Source: Streptomyces spirodelae
GTDB taxonomy: Bacteria; Actinomycetota; Actinomycetes; Streptomycetales; Streptomycetaceae
Assembly (NCBI RefSeq): GCF_017676385.1
Contig: NZ_JAFFZN010000043.1
Coordinates: 1-44,155, forward strand
Reading direction: 5' to 3'
DNA: 44,155 nt
Shown here: in pieces, positions 24,108 through 31,993 of the stretch
How positions within the stretch are numbered: position 1 is the stretch's first letter
How the letters are laid out: each line of letters opens with the position of its first letter
Translations under genes and position numbers: made by a program
Notes under the pieces: model-generated
Databases searched by the model: none
The model's input: only the letters and a program-made list of their open reading frames with translations
What the model was told of the DNA's origin: nothing

Positions 24108-25475
24108 TCAGCCCGCGAGGCCCATCTCCGTGTTGTAGCGGTCCCGGAACTCGCGCATGTAGCCGCCGAGATAGGTCTCGCTCAGCAGACTGCCGTCCGC
24201 CGTGGTGATCCCGTGGCCCTCGTAGAGGTCGCGGGAGAGCTGGCGTGCCGTGGGGAACTGGCCGTGTGCGGCGACGTACTGGCGGTACGCCGAGAAGTAG
24301 AACTCCTCCCGCGGGACCCCGTCGGGGATACCGACGGGCTCGTCACCGAGGTCCGGTGCCTGGGTGTGGCCGGGTTCCGGTTCCTGGTCGGGCTCAGGCT
24401 CGGGCTCCGGCTCCTGCTGGAGCGGGGCGGGCTCGACGAAGAGCTCCTGCTCGCGGGGCGGGGCGGGGACGGTGAGAGTGCGGTAGCGGCCGGGGGCCAC
24501 GGGGACGGGGAACTCTGTCGCGGCCGGCTCCGGTTCCGGTTCCGCTGTCGGCTCAGGAGGGGGCTCCGGGCTCGGTACGGTTTCCGCTTCCGGGGCCGCT
24601 TCCGGGGCCGCTTCTGGTTCCGCCTCCGTTGCCGGTCCGGGTGCCGGCAGGTGCTGGTGGGCCGGCTCCTCGCCCGTCCCGGGGCCGGTGTCCCGCCGGG
24701 CCAGTTCGTGGCTGGAGGCGTCGTCCAAGGAGGGGGCGGGGACGGGCGCCCGGTCGGGTAGGGCGTCCGGCTCCGTCAAGGGCACCGGTTCCGGCTCCGG
24801 CAGCGTTGTTGCCCGAGGTGCTGTCTGGCGCAGGGGTATGCCGTAGCGGGTGAGTTTGAGGGGCATGAGGGCTTCGACGGGGGCTTTGCGTCGCCAGGAG
24901 CGGCCGTAGCGGGCGCGCAGTCGGGTCTCGTAGACGAGGCGGTCCTGTTCCATGCGGATGACCTCGTCGTAGTTGCGCAGCTCCCACAGTTTCATCCGCC
25001 GCCACAGGCGGAAGGTGGAGGGGAAGGCCAGCAGCCAGCGGGAGAGGCGTACGCCCTCCATGTGCTTGTCGGCGGTGATGGCGGCCACGCGTCCGGTCGC
25101 GTGCCGGGCGGCCTCCACGGTGACCACGAACAGCACCGGGATCACCGCGTGCATCCCCACCCCCAGCGGGTCGGGCCAGGCGGCGGCGCCGTTGAAGGCG
25201 ATCGTGGCGGCCGTCAGCAGCCAGGCGGTCTGCCGCAGCAGCGGAAACGGAATCCGGATCCACGTCAGCAGCAGATCCAGCGCCAGCAGCACGACGATGC
25301 CCGCGTCCACCCCGATCGGAAAGAACGGAGCGAAAGCGCCGAAACCTTTCCGCTCGGCCAGCTCACGGACCGCCGCATACGAGCCGGCGAAACCGATCGC
25401 CGCGATCACCATGGCACCGGCCACCACCACGGCGATGAGTATGCGGTGTATTCGGGTCAGTTGTACGCCCTGCAC
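24108..25475 (-). CDS. DUF2637 four-helix membrane protein with a Pro/Glu-rich region and conserved tail
   Basis: A 455-residue protein. Residues about 10-125 hold four membrane helices with the DUF2637 pattern (PIGVDAGIVVLLALDLLLTW, FNGAAAWPDPLGVGMHAVIP). A charged region LSRWLLAFPSTFRLWRRMKL follows, then about 180 residues rich in Pro, Glu and Ala with EPEPEP runs. The last 65 residues form a compact block (REEFYFSAYRQYVAAHGQFP, DLYEGHGITTADGSLL, GGYMREFRDRYN) that looks like a small helical DNA- or protein-binding domain. The start is GTG 25475 after GGGGGA. It is convergent with lysS. DUF2637 proteins occur on actinobacterial chromosomes and conjugative elements; no function is established. 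Confidence 0.75.
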   Translation of the reverse strand: MQGVQLTRIHRILIAVVVAGAMVIAAIGFAGSYAAVRELAERKGFGAFAPFFPIGVDAGIVVLLALDLLLTWIRIPFPLLRQTAWLLTAATIAFNGAAAWPDPLGVGMHAVIPVLFVVTVEAARHATGRVAAITADKHMEGVRLSRWLLAFPSTFRLWRRMKLWELRNYDEVIRMEQDRLVYETRLRARYGRSWRRKAPVEALMPLKLTRYGIPLRQTAPRATTLPEPEPVPLTEPDALPDRAPVPAPSLDDASSHELARRDTGPGTGEEPAHQHLPAPGPATEAEPEAAPEAAPEAETVPSPEPPPEPTAEPEPEPAATEFPVPVAPGRYRTLTVPAPPREQELFVEPAPLQQEPEPEPEPDQEPEPGHTQAPDLGDEPVGIPDGVPREEFYFSAYRQYVAAHGQFPTARQLSRDLYEGHGITTADGSLLSETYLGGYMREFRDRYNTEMGLAG

Positions 25476-25540
25476 AGGAGTTGTCCCCCACCCTCGGAAA
25501 CTGGCGGGCCCAGCCTGGCACATGTTGCGGGCGCTGACGC

Positions 25541-25581
25541 GCACGGAGCCCGGTCCCGGGCGGGAGGGCCGGGCTCCGTGC
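25541..25581 (-). terminator. Terminator after the first lipoprotein gene
   Basis: A perfect 13-bp stem (25541-25553 with 25569-25581) encloses a 15-base loop that can itself pair (TCCCG with CGGGA). It lies 49 bases downstream of the lipoprotein stop on the minus strand, and upstream of the DUF2637 start, so the two genes have separate transcripts. Confidence 0.75.
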
Positions 25582-25629
25582 GGTGCCGGGTGCGGCTGCG
25601 GTACCGGTGCCGCGGGGGAGGGGTGGCGG

Positions 25630-26346
25630 CTACTTGAGGTGCTTGGCCGCTTCCTCGGCCGCCTTCTCCGCCTGCTTCTCCACATCCTTGGCGCTGGGCT
25701 TCTCGGCGTCCTCGAAGCCGGCGCCCTCGTAGTCGACGGTGATCACCACGTTCGCGGTGCGGGCGATCAGGCGCTCGGCGCGGTACTCCTCGGACTTGCC
25801 CTTGGCGTCCTTCTTCTTGGTCTCGTACCCGACGGAGACCGCCTCTTCGCCGATGCCGGAGACCGGGGACTGCTTGATGCCCTTGTTGTCCTTGTTGCCG
25901 GTCTTCTCCTCGACCTGCTGCTTGACGTAGTCGGCGGCGCGCTTGTCGCCGGAGCCGATCGCCGGGTCCGAGTCGAAGCGCTTGAGGGAGAGCGTGAGCT
26001 GCCGGTAGTCGTACTTGTCCAGGCCGCTCCACAGGCAGCTGTTGGAGTCGTTGGTGTCGCCCGAGCCGACGCGCTTGCCGGAGGCGTTGTCCGTCCCCGG
26101 CACCAGGTCCTTCACGACCTTCTTCGTGAGGGTCTTGCAGGAGTCGGGGAGCTCCTTGTATTTCGCGGGCGCCACGGTGGGGGACTTGCTCGCGGAGGCC
26201 GAGGGGGTGTCGGACCCCTTGTCCTTGTCCGAGTCGGAGGAGCAGCCGGCGACCAGCAGGACGGGGAGCGCCACTGCCGCACAGGCGAGCGAGTTCCTGA
26301 CGGTCTTGCTCCGTCGAGGGGCGTTGCGCGGGGCGTTACGGTGCAT
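25630..26346 (-). CDS. DUF3558-like lipoprotein
   Basis: A 238-residue secreted lipoprotein. The signal peptide has Arg/Lys at its start, a hydrophobic core ACAAVALPVLLVA and the lipobox LVAGC, with lipidated C35. A Ser/Thr/Asp linker leads to a folded domain with PDSCKTLTKKVVKDLVPG, the second Cys in SNSCLWSG and the terminal strand TANVVITVDYEG, the pattern of DUF3558 lipoproteins with one disulfide. It would sit on the outer face of the membrane. The ATG at 26346 follows GAAGGAA. It lies 233 bases downstream of a second protein of the same plan, and the two look like diverged duplicates. The ligand is unknown. Confidence 0.8.
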   Translation of the reverse strand: MHRNAPRNAPRRSKTVRNSLACAAVALPVLLVAGCSSDSDKDKGSDTPSASASKSPTVAPAKYKELPDSCKTLTKKVVKDLVPGTDNASGKRVGSGDTNDSNSCLWSGLDKYDYRQLTLSLKRFDSDPAIGSGDKRAADYVKQQVEEKTGNKDNKGIKQSPVSGIGEEAVSVGYETKKKDAKGKSEEYRAERLIARTANVVITVDYEGAGFEDAEKPSAKDVEKQAEKAAEEAAKHLK

Positions 26347-26462
26347 GGTTCCTTCGCTTCCGGGATCTTCACCAGTTCTGCCGAGCCGAAGTGGCCGCGG
26401 TGCTGACGGAACGGTACGCGGCGCCTGGGGCGGTGTGGGCGATTCGTGGCACCTTCCACAGC

Positions 26463-26510
26463 GTGGGACTGCCCACAGGTGGGACTGGCCACAGGTGGGA
26501 CTGGCCACAG
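26463..26510. repeat. Three tandem 16-bp units between the two lipoprotein genes
   Basis: Three copies of GTGGGACTGGCCACAG (26463-26478, 26479-26494, 26495-26510) follow one another; the first differs at one base. Degraded relatives (GTAGGTGGTACCGGTCAT) continue to about 26546. The array lies upstream of the first lipoprotein gene (minus strand), in its likely promoter region. Confidence 0.9.
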
Positions 26511-26579
26511 GCGAAACCGGTTGTAGGTGGTACCGGTCATAGGTGGGCCAGGTCCTCTTGGTGCCGGGGCGCGGAGGGG

Positions 26580-27476
26580 TCAGTCCTCCTCGAACTGCCC
26601 TTCGAGCTGCTCGGCGAGCTCGCGCGCCTTGTCCTGAAGTTCCTTGCTGTCCGGAATCCGGTGTTTGTCGGTCACCCACTGGTCGTACTCGACGGTGGCG
26701 ATCACATTGGCCGTCCGGAAGACCAGGGTGATGTCCCGGTGCAGTCCGGAGTCCGCGGTGTGCAGGGTGTCGTCGATGTAGGCGGCGTCACCGATGTCGT
26801 CCAGAGCACGGGGGGTCAGGTCCTCGTCCGGGGTGGGGGAGGAGCTGTCCTCAGGGGCGTCCCCCGGTTCGTCTGAGCCGTCCTCGCCGCCCGCGCCGTC
26901 CGAGCCGCCCTTCTTGTCGGTCGGCGACGCGTGGCCGTCGGGTGTCTCCCCGGCCGACTGGGCGGAGGCGGGGCCGACGGCGATCCCGGCCTTGCGCGCC
27001 TTCTTGGCGAACAGTCGCTCGGCCTGCTCGTCGTCGCTCACGGTCGGCTTGTAGGAGACCACCCGCTCGAAGTCCACCGACAGATGGCGGGTGCTGAGCG
27101 TGGTCGCGCTCTTCCAGCTGCAGCCCACCCGCCGGTCGGTGTCGTAGGTGACGCTCGCCTCGCCTTCGAAGGGGCTGGCGCTGTCGCTGGGCGCCGGGGT
27201 GTCGCCGTCCTCGGCCGCGGCGGCGCCCGGCAGCATCTCGCGGAGCTGGCTGACGGCCACCGTGCCGCACGGTTCGGGGAGGGTGTCGTACTTGCCGGGC
27301 GCAGCCGCCGAGGGGGAGGCCGAAGCACTGCCGGGTTTGCCGTCCCCGCCGTCGTCGGCCCCGGAGGACCCGGTGCAGGCGGTGAGGGTTCCGGCGAGCG
27401 CGAGGGCCAGCGCGGTCGTGGTCGCGTACGACGCGAGTGTCCCGCGCGTCGCATACCTGATTGCCCTCCGCGGCAC
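26580..27476 (-). CDS. Second DUF3558-like lipoprotein, with an acidic insert
   Basis: A 298-residue lipoprotein with a signal peptide ending in the lipobox LTAC (C34). The folded part shares its plan with the downstream lipoprotein: PEPCGTVAVSQLREMLPG, the second Cys in RRVGCSWKS and the closing strand FRTANVIATVEYDQWV. Between them is an acidic Gly/Ser/Asp-rich insert of about 60 residues (GSDGAGGEDGSDEPGDAPED and on). The start is GTG 27476, six bases after a GAGGAGG ribosome-binding site. It is divergent from the BCCT transporter across 449 bases. Cell-surface location is certain from the lipobox; the function is not known. Confidence 0.78.
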   Translation of the reverse strand: MPRRAIRYATRGTLASYATTTALALALAGTLTACTGSSGADDGGDGKPGSASASPSAAAPGKYDTLPEPCGTVAVSQLREMLPGAAAAEDGDTPAPSDSASPFEGEASVTYDTDRRVGCSWKSATTLSTRHLSVDFERVVSYKPTVSDDEQAERLFAKKARKAGIAVGPASAQSAGETPDGHASPTDKKGGSDGAGGEDGSDEPGDAPEDSSSPTPDEDLTPRALDDIGDAAYIDDTLHTADSGLHRDITLVFRTANVIATVEYDQWVTDKHRIPDSKELQDKARELAEQLEGQFEED

Positions 27477-27925
27477 GGCTGGCCTCCTCGTTCGGGGTCG
27501 TCCATAGGGGCGTCCGGGTCGCCCGGCCTCGGATGCGCCCGCACAGCGTTCCGCCGAGGGGGCGATGGGACATGTCTACCGCACCCGTCGCTCGGACGTC
27601 CGGTCGCCCGGCCTCTATGATGCGCGAAGTCAGGTTTTTTCCTTTTGTCAAATTTTCTGTGCGCCGTCGGCTTGCCGTCGTCTCTTCCCTCGCCCGCCCC
27701 GGTTGCCGTCGGCTCTCCTTTGGTGCGTTTCGTTCGCTCCGTCGTCCGCGCGGCGGCGACACCGGCCGACACGCGGGTCAACGGCCAAGCCACGCAGGCC
27801 ATTTGGTCCGAACGGCCACCGCTCGGACAGCAGGTTTGAGCCGACTACTTTCCCCCGGTCGGGGTAGCGGCCCCGTATCCATCGGAGCCTCATGTACTCG
27901 TCAGAGGAAGGGGTCACTGACAATC
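27477..27925. other. Long divergent intergenic region with an AT-rich island and a structured leader
   Basis: No gene is supported in these 449 bases. An AT-rich island lies at about 27629-27661, striking in this GC background, with a TTGACA hexamer on the minus strand (27651-27646). A TATGAT -10-like box on the plus strand (27616-27621) could start the BCCT transcript, giving a leader near 300 bases. Within that leader are hairpins at 27806-27828 (GTCCGA with TCGGAC) and near 27852-27864 (CCCC with GGGG). Confidence 0.4.
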
Positions 27926-29683
27926 GTGAAGCAGCAGAAAGAGGAGGCGGCTGCCTCCTTCGGGGGAGCGGGCGGTCATCCGCAGACCGACCGAGTGGTG
28001 TTCGGCGTCACGGCGCTCCTCACTTTCGCCTTCGTCGTCTGGGGAGCGGTTGCCACCGACTCCCTGGGCGATGTCTCGTCGGACATGCTGAGCTGGACGA
28101 TGCACAACGGCGGCTGGGCCTTCGTGCTGGCAGCCACCGGTTTTGTGCTCTTCTCCCTGTGGCTGGCCTTCAGCCGCTACGGAAGGATCACCCTCGGCAA
28201 GGAGGGGGAGGAGCCGGAGTTCAGAACGGTGTCCTGGATCGCGATGATGTTCAGCGCGGGCATGGGCATCGGCCTGATGTTCTACGGCGTGAGCGAGCCG
28301 CTGAGCCACTTCGCCGAGCCTCCGCCCGGTACGAACCCGGGCAACGACGCGGCCCGCATGGAGACCTCGCTGGCCACCACCCTCTTCCACTGGACGCTGC
28401 ACCCCTGGGCGATCTACGCGGTCGTGGGCCTGGCCATCGCCTACAGCTGCTTCCGCCGCGGGCGGCGCCAGACGATCAGCGCCGTCTTCACCCCGCTCAT
28501 CGGTGAGAAGGCGGCCAGCGGCTGGATCGGCAAGGTCATCGACATCCTGGCGATCTTCGCGACGCTCTTCGGGTCCGCAGCCTCGCTGGGCCTGGGCGCG
28601 CTGCAGATCGGCAGCGGCATGGAGGAGGCCGGCTGGGCGAGCAAGGTGAGCACCGGGGTGCTGGTCACCATCATCGCCGTGCTGACGGTGGCGTTCGTGG
28701 CCTCGGCCGTCTCCGGCGTGGAGAAGGGCATCCAGTGGCTGTCCAACATCAACATGGTGCTGGCCGGGCTGCTGGTGGTCTTTCTCTTCGTCGTCGGCCC
28801 CACGGTCCTGATGCTCAACATGGTGCCCACCTCCCTGGGCAGCTACCTGGGCGACCTGCCGCAGATGATCGGCCGCACCGACTCCAGCAGCGGCAAGGGC
28901 GTCGCCGACTGGCTCTCCAGCTGGACGGTCTTCTACTGGGCGTGGTGGATCTCCTGGACGCCCTTCGTCGGCATGTTCATCGCCCGCATCAGCCGGGGCC
29001 GCACCATCCGCCAGTTCGTCGGCGGGGTGATCATGGTGCCCAGCGTCGTGAGCCTCATCTGGTTCTCGATCTTCGGCGGTACGGCCATGAAGCTGCAGGC
29101 CGACGGGGCGAAGCTGGGCACCACCCAGGAGGCCCAGCTGTTCAACGTGCTGAACGAGTACCCGATCGCCGGGTTCACCGGGCTGATCGTGATGATCCTG
29201 GTCGGCATCTTCTTCGTCTCCGGCGCCGACGCCGCCTCGATCGTGATGGGCACGCTCTCGCAGAAGGGCACGCTGGAGCCCAGCCGGGGAGTCGTCATCA
29301 CCTGGGGCGTCCTCACCGGCGGGGTGGGCGCGATCATGCTGATGATCGGCGGCGGTGGCGACGAGGCGCTGGAAGGTCTGAAGAACCTCACGATCCTGGT
29401 GGCGGTGCCGTTCACGATCGTGATGGTCGGGCTGTGCTTCGCACTGACCAAGGACCTGCGCCGGGACCCGCTGATCATCCTCACCGAGCGGGGCGAGGAG
29501 GCCGTGGGCAGCGCGGTCGTCGCGGCACACGAGCAGTACGGCGGCGAGTTCGAGTTCCGTATCGGCCCGGTCGACCCCGAAGCGCCCAAGCTGGACGCCG
29601 AGGTACTGGACGCGGAGGTCGCGCAGGCCGTCGGCGACGCCGCAGCGGCGGCGGAAGGGGAGCCGGAGGCGCGGAAGGACTGA
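27926..29683 (+). CDS. BCCT-family osmolyte (betaine/choline/carnitine-type) transporter
   Basis: A 585-residue, 12-helix secondary transporter for quaternary ammonium osmolytes. BCCT signatures are plain: SAGMGIGLMFYGVSEPLSHF in helix 3 and WTVFYWAWWISWTPFVGMFI followed by ARISRGRTIRQFV around helix 8. The glycine-rich helix-3 segment GMGIG without Asp is the pattern of Na+-coupled rather than H+-coupled members, by analogy with BetP. The C-terminal tail (about 530-585) is acidic and cytoplasmic. The start is GTG 27926 after GGAAGGGG; the upstream ATG at 27892 is in another frame. The substrate cannot be told among betaine, choline and relatives. A terminator follows. Confidence 0.9.
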   Translation: MKQQKEEAAASFGGAGGHPQTDRVVFGVTALLTFAFVVWGAVATDSLGDVSSDMLSWTMHNGGWAFVLAATGFVLFSLWLAFSRYGRITLGKEGEEPEFRTVSWIAMMFSAGMGIGLMFYGVSEPLSHFAEPPPGTNPGNDAARMETSLATTLFHWTLHPWAIYAVVGLAIAYSCFRRGRRQTISAVFTPLIGEKAASGWIGKVIDILAIFATLFGSAASLGLGALQIGSGMEEAGWASKVSTGVLVTIIAVLTVAFVASAVSGVEKGIQWLSNINMVLAGLLVVFLFVVGPTVLMLNMVPTSLGSYLGDLPQMIGRTDSSSGKGVADWLSSWTVFYWAWWISWTPFVGMFIARISRGRTIRQFVGGVIMVPSVVSLIWFSIFGGTAMKLQADGAKLGTTQEAQLFNVLNEYPIAGFTGLIVMILVGIFFVSGADAASIVMGTLSQKGTLEPSRGVVITWGVLTGGVGAIMLMIGGGGDEALEGLKNLTILVAVPFTIVMVGLCFALTKDLRRDPLIILTERGEEAVGSAVVAAHEQYGGEFEFRIGPVDPEAPKLDAEVLDAEVAQAVGDAAAAAEGEPEARKD

Positions 29684-29701
29684 CACTCCGATCCACAGCA
29701 G

Positions 29702-29737
29702 GGCGTCCCGCCGGTTGCCTGCGGGCGGCGGGACGCC
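29702..29737 (+). terminator. Terminator after the BCCT gene
   Basis: A perfect 12-bp stem (29702-29713 with 29726-29737) and a 12-base loop lie 18 bases after the transporter stop, before the convergent hypothetical gene. Confidence 0.8.
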
Positions 29738-29784
29738 TCGTGTGGGGCGGCGCGAGCGCTGCGGGCGGACCGAACGGTACGGCG

Positions 29785-30528
29785 CTACGGCCACACCAGG
29801 CAGTACGCCTGGTGGCCGGCCTCGTGGAGGCGGTCGGAGAAGTCCTGCCAGCGGTGCAGCAGCTGGTAGACGTTGAAGGCGTCCTGCGGTCCCGCGCGGT
29901 CGGGGACCGTGGACCAGATGAAGGCGGCCGCGCCCACCGACTCCTCGCCGATACCGCGGAGCGGGTCCACGACCGTCATCGGGAGCTTGACCACCGCGTA
30001 GTCCGGGTGCAGGACGACGAGTTCGAGGGGCGGAACCCGGTGCAGCGGTATGCCCTCGATACCCGTCAGCACCATCGCCGCCATCGTCTCGGGCTTGATC
30101 TTGGTGAACATGCCCTGACCCAGCTCGTCCCCGCCCAGTTCCTCGGGACGCATCGAGATGGGTACGCGTGCGGCCGTGGCACCGTCCGGTGCCCCGAAGT
30201 ACTTGTAGGTCACCCCCACTCGGCCGCCACCCCTGCCGCTCCTGGTCTTCGCCGTGCTCCCGATGCCCGCGAGGCCGCTGCCCCGCACGATGCCGCTGCC
30301 GCTCGTGGTGCTGCCGCTCGTGGCGCCGCCCGCCGTGCCGCTCTCGGACGGCGCGTGGCCGCCCGCGGTTCCGCCGCCCGCCGATCCCCCGTCCGCCGCA
30401 CCGCTGTTCGCGCCGCTCCCCGCCGTGGTTCCGCTCTCGGCCGCAGTGCGCCTGTGGCGCCCCTGGGCTCGCTCCGGGCCAGTCTCCGAGGGGCCGGGCC
30501 CCTCTCCCAGTCCGCCACCGCGATGCAT
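29785..30528 (-). CDS. Conserved hypothetical protein with a Gly/Ser/Thr-rich N-terminal half
   Basis: A 247-residue protein I cannot assign to a family. Residues 1 to about 105 are almost only Gly, Ser, Ala and Thr. The remainder is a well-formed globular domain: VTYKYFGAPDGATAARVPIS, MFTKIKPETMAAMVLTGIEG, LELVVLHPDYAVVKLPMTVV, FIWSTVPDRAGPQDAFNVYQ and the end EAGHQAYCLVWP. The ATG at 30528 is the longest choice; GTG 30213 would give a 142-residue protein consisting only of the globular part. Codon third positions stay GC-rich through the N-terminal part, which favours the long form without proving it. It is divergent from hemL across 127 bases. Confidence 0.65.
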   Translation of the reverse strand: MHRGGGLGEGPGPSETGPERAQGRHRRTAAESGTTAGSGANSGAADGGSAGGGTAGGHAPSESGTAGGATSGSTTSGSGIVRGSGLAGIGSTAKTRSGRGGGRVGVTYKYFGAPDGATAARVPISMRPEELGGDELGQGMFTKIKPETMAAMVLTGIEGIPLHRVPPLELVVLHPDYAVVKLPMTVVDPLRGIGEESVGAAAFIWSTVPDRAGPQDAFNVYQLLHRWQDFSDRLHEAGHQAYCLVWP

Positions 30529-30655
30529 GTCACCACCCGACTGCTCATCCGGGCCGCACGGCCGTCCCCGTGCAGCCCGATCATCGTGTCAGAGACCTCC
30601 CCGTCCCGCGGAGTGTGAAACGCCCCCAGGCCCCCGCACACGGGGCTCTGACACC

Positions 30656-31993
30656 ATGGCTTTCGTGACTTACTCGTACAGCGCCCCAGTATCGCAGTCG
30701 CTCTTCGACCGCGCCGCCGCCGTGACGCCGGGAGGCGTGAACTCGCCGGTCCGCGCCTTCCACAGCGTGGGCGGTACGCCCCGGTTCATGGTGTCAGGGT
30801 CCGGTCCCTACCTCACGGACGCGGACGGCAGGGAGTACGTCGACCTTGTCTGCTCCTGGGGGCCGATGATCCTCGGGCACGCGCACCCCGAGGTGACCGA
30901 CGCCGTGCGCCGGGCCGTCGAACGCGGCACCTCCTTCGGTACGCCCGTCGAGGACGAGGTGGCGCTCGCGGAGGAGATCGTGCGCCGTATCGACCCCGTT
31001 GAGCAGGTACGACTCGTCTCCTCCGGCACCGAGGCCACCATGTCGGCGATCCGGCTGGCGCGCGGTTTCACCGGCCGTTCCAAAGTCGTCAAGTTCGCCG
31101 GCTGCTACCACGGACACGTCGACGCGCTGCTCGCCTCGGCCGGTTCCGGGGTCGCCACCCTCGGCCTGCCGGACACCCCGGGGGTCACCGGAGCGCAGGC
31201 GGGCGACACGATCGTGCTGCCGTATAACGATCTGGACGCGGTCCGTGAGGCGTTCGCCGCGCACCCCCGCGAGATCGCCTGTGTGATCACCGAGGCGTCG
31301 CCGGGCAACATGGGCATCGTCCCGCCGAAGGACGGCTTCAACCAGGGGCTGAAGGACCTGTGCCGGGCCGACGGCGCGCTGTTCGTCTCCGACGAGGTGA
31401 TGACCGGCTTCCGCGCGAGCGCCCGCGGCTGGTACGGCATCGACGGTGTGACCCCCGATCTGATGACGTTCGGGAAGGTGATGGGCGGCGGCTTCCCGGC
31501 GGCCGCTTTCGGTGGCCGCAAGGACGTCATGGACCACCTGGCCCCGGCCGGGCCCGTCTACCAGGCGGGCACGCTGTCCGGGAACCCGGTCGCCACCGCC
31601 GCCGGCCTGGCCCAGCTGCGGCTGCTGGCCGCCGACGACTTCGCCGCGCACGCCGTGGTGGACGCCGCGGCCCGCCAGGTGCGGCAGCTGGCCACCGAGG
31701 CGCTGGCCAAGGAGGGCGTGGCGCACACCGTGCAGACGGCGGGCAGCATGTTCTCCGTCTTCTTCGGGGACTTCGGTGACGAGGGCGTCACCGACTACGC
31801 GGCGGCCAAGCGGCAGGAGTCCTTCCGCTTCACCGCGTTCTTCCACTCGATGCTCTCCCAGGGCATCTACCTGCCGCCCTCCGGATTCGAGGCGTGGTTC
31901 GTCTCCGCCGCGCACGGCGAGCAGGCCATCGAACGCATCGCCGCCGCGCTTCCCGCGGCCGCCCGTGCCGCGGCGGAGGCGGTGCCCGCATGA
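30656..31993 (+). CDS. hemL: Glutamate-1-semialdehyde 2,1-aminomutase
   Basis: A 445-residue PLP enzyme that converts glutamate-1-semialdehyde to 5-aminolevulinate, between HemA and HemB. The start of the fold reads AAAVTPGGVNSPVRAFHSVG, the substrate region FAGCYHGHVDALLASAGSG, the cofactor Asp lies in LFVSDEVMTGFR and the Schiff-base Lys in MTFGKVMGGGFPAAAFGG (K274). The ATG at 30656 has no clear ribosome-binding site; GTG 30665 is a possible alternative. Its stop overlaps the next gene by 4 bases. It heads a run of co-oriented genes for cytochrome c maturation, away from the other hem genes of the window. Confidence 0.96.
   Translation: MAFVTYSYSAPVSQSLFDRAAAVTPGGVNSPVRAFHSVGGTPRFMVSGSGPYLTDADGREYVDLVCSWGPMILGHAHPEVTDAVRRAVERGTSFGTPVEDEVALAEEIVRRIDPVEQVRLVSSGTEATMSAIRLARGFTGRSKVVKFAGCYHGHVDALLASAGSGVATLGLPDTPGVTGAQAGDTIVLPYNDLDAVREAFAAHPREIACVITEASPGNMGIVPPKDGFNQGLKDLCRADGALFVSDEVMTGFRASARGWYGIDGVTPDLMTFGKVMGGGFPAAAFGGRKDVMDHLAPAGPVYQAGTLSGNPVATAAGLAQLRLLAADDFAAHAVVDAAARQVRQLATEALAKEGVAHTVQTAGSMFSVFFGDFGDEGVTDYAAAKRQESFRFTAFFHSMLSQGIYLPPSGFEAWFVSAAHGEQAIERIAAALPAAARAAAEAVPA

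Noticed and set aside
27700..27925. c-di-AMP (ydaO-type) riboswitch in the BCCT leader
   Set aside because: Only a loose GGACAG word was found; the conserved core blocks could not be placed. Kept as an open question about the leader rather than a call.
27914..29794. A 626-codon minus-strand frame opposite the BCCT gene
   Set aside because: His/Asp/Arg-rich composition typical of the antisense of a membrane protein; no start signal or domain.
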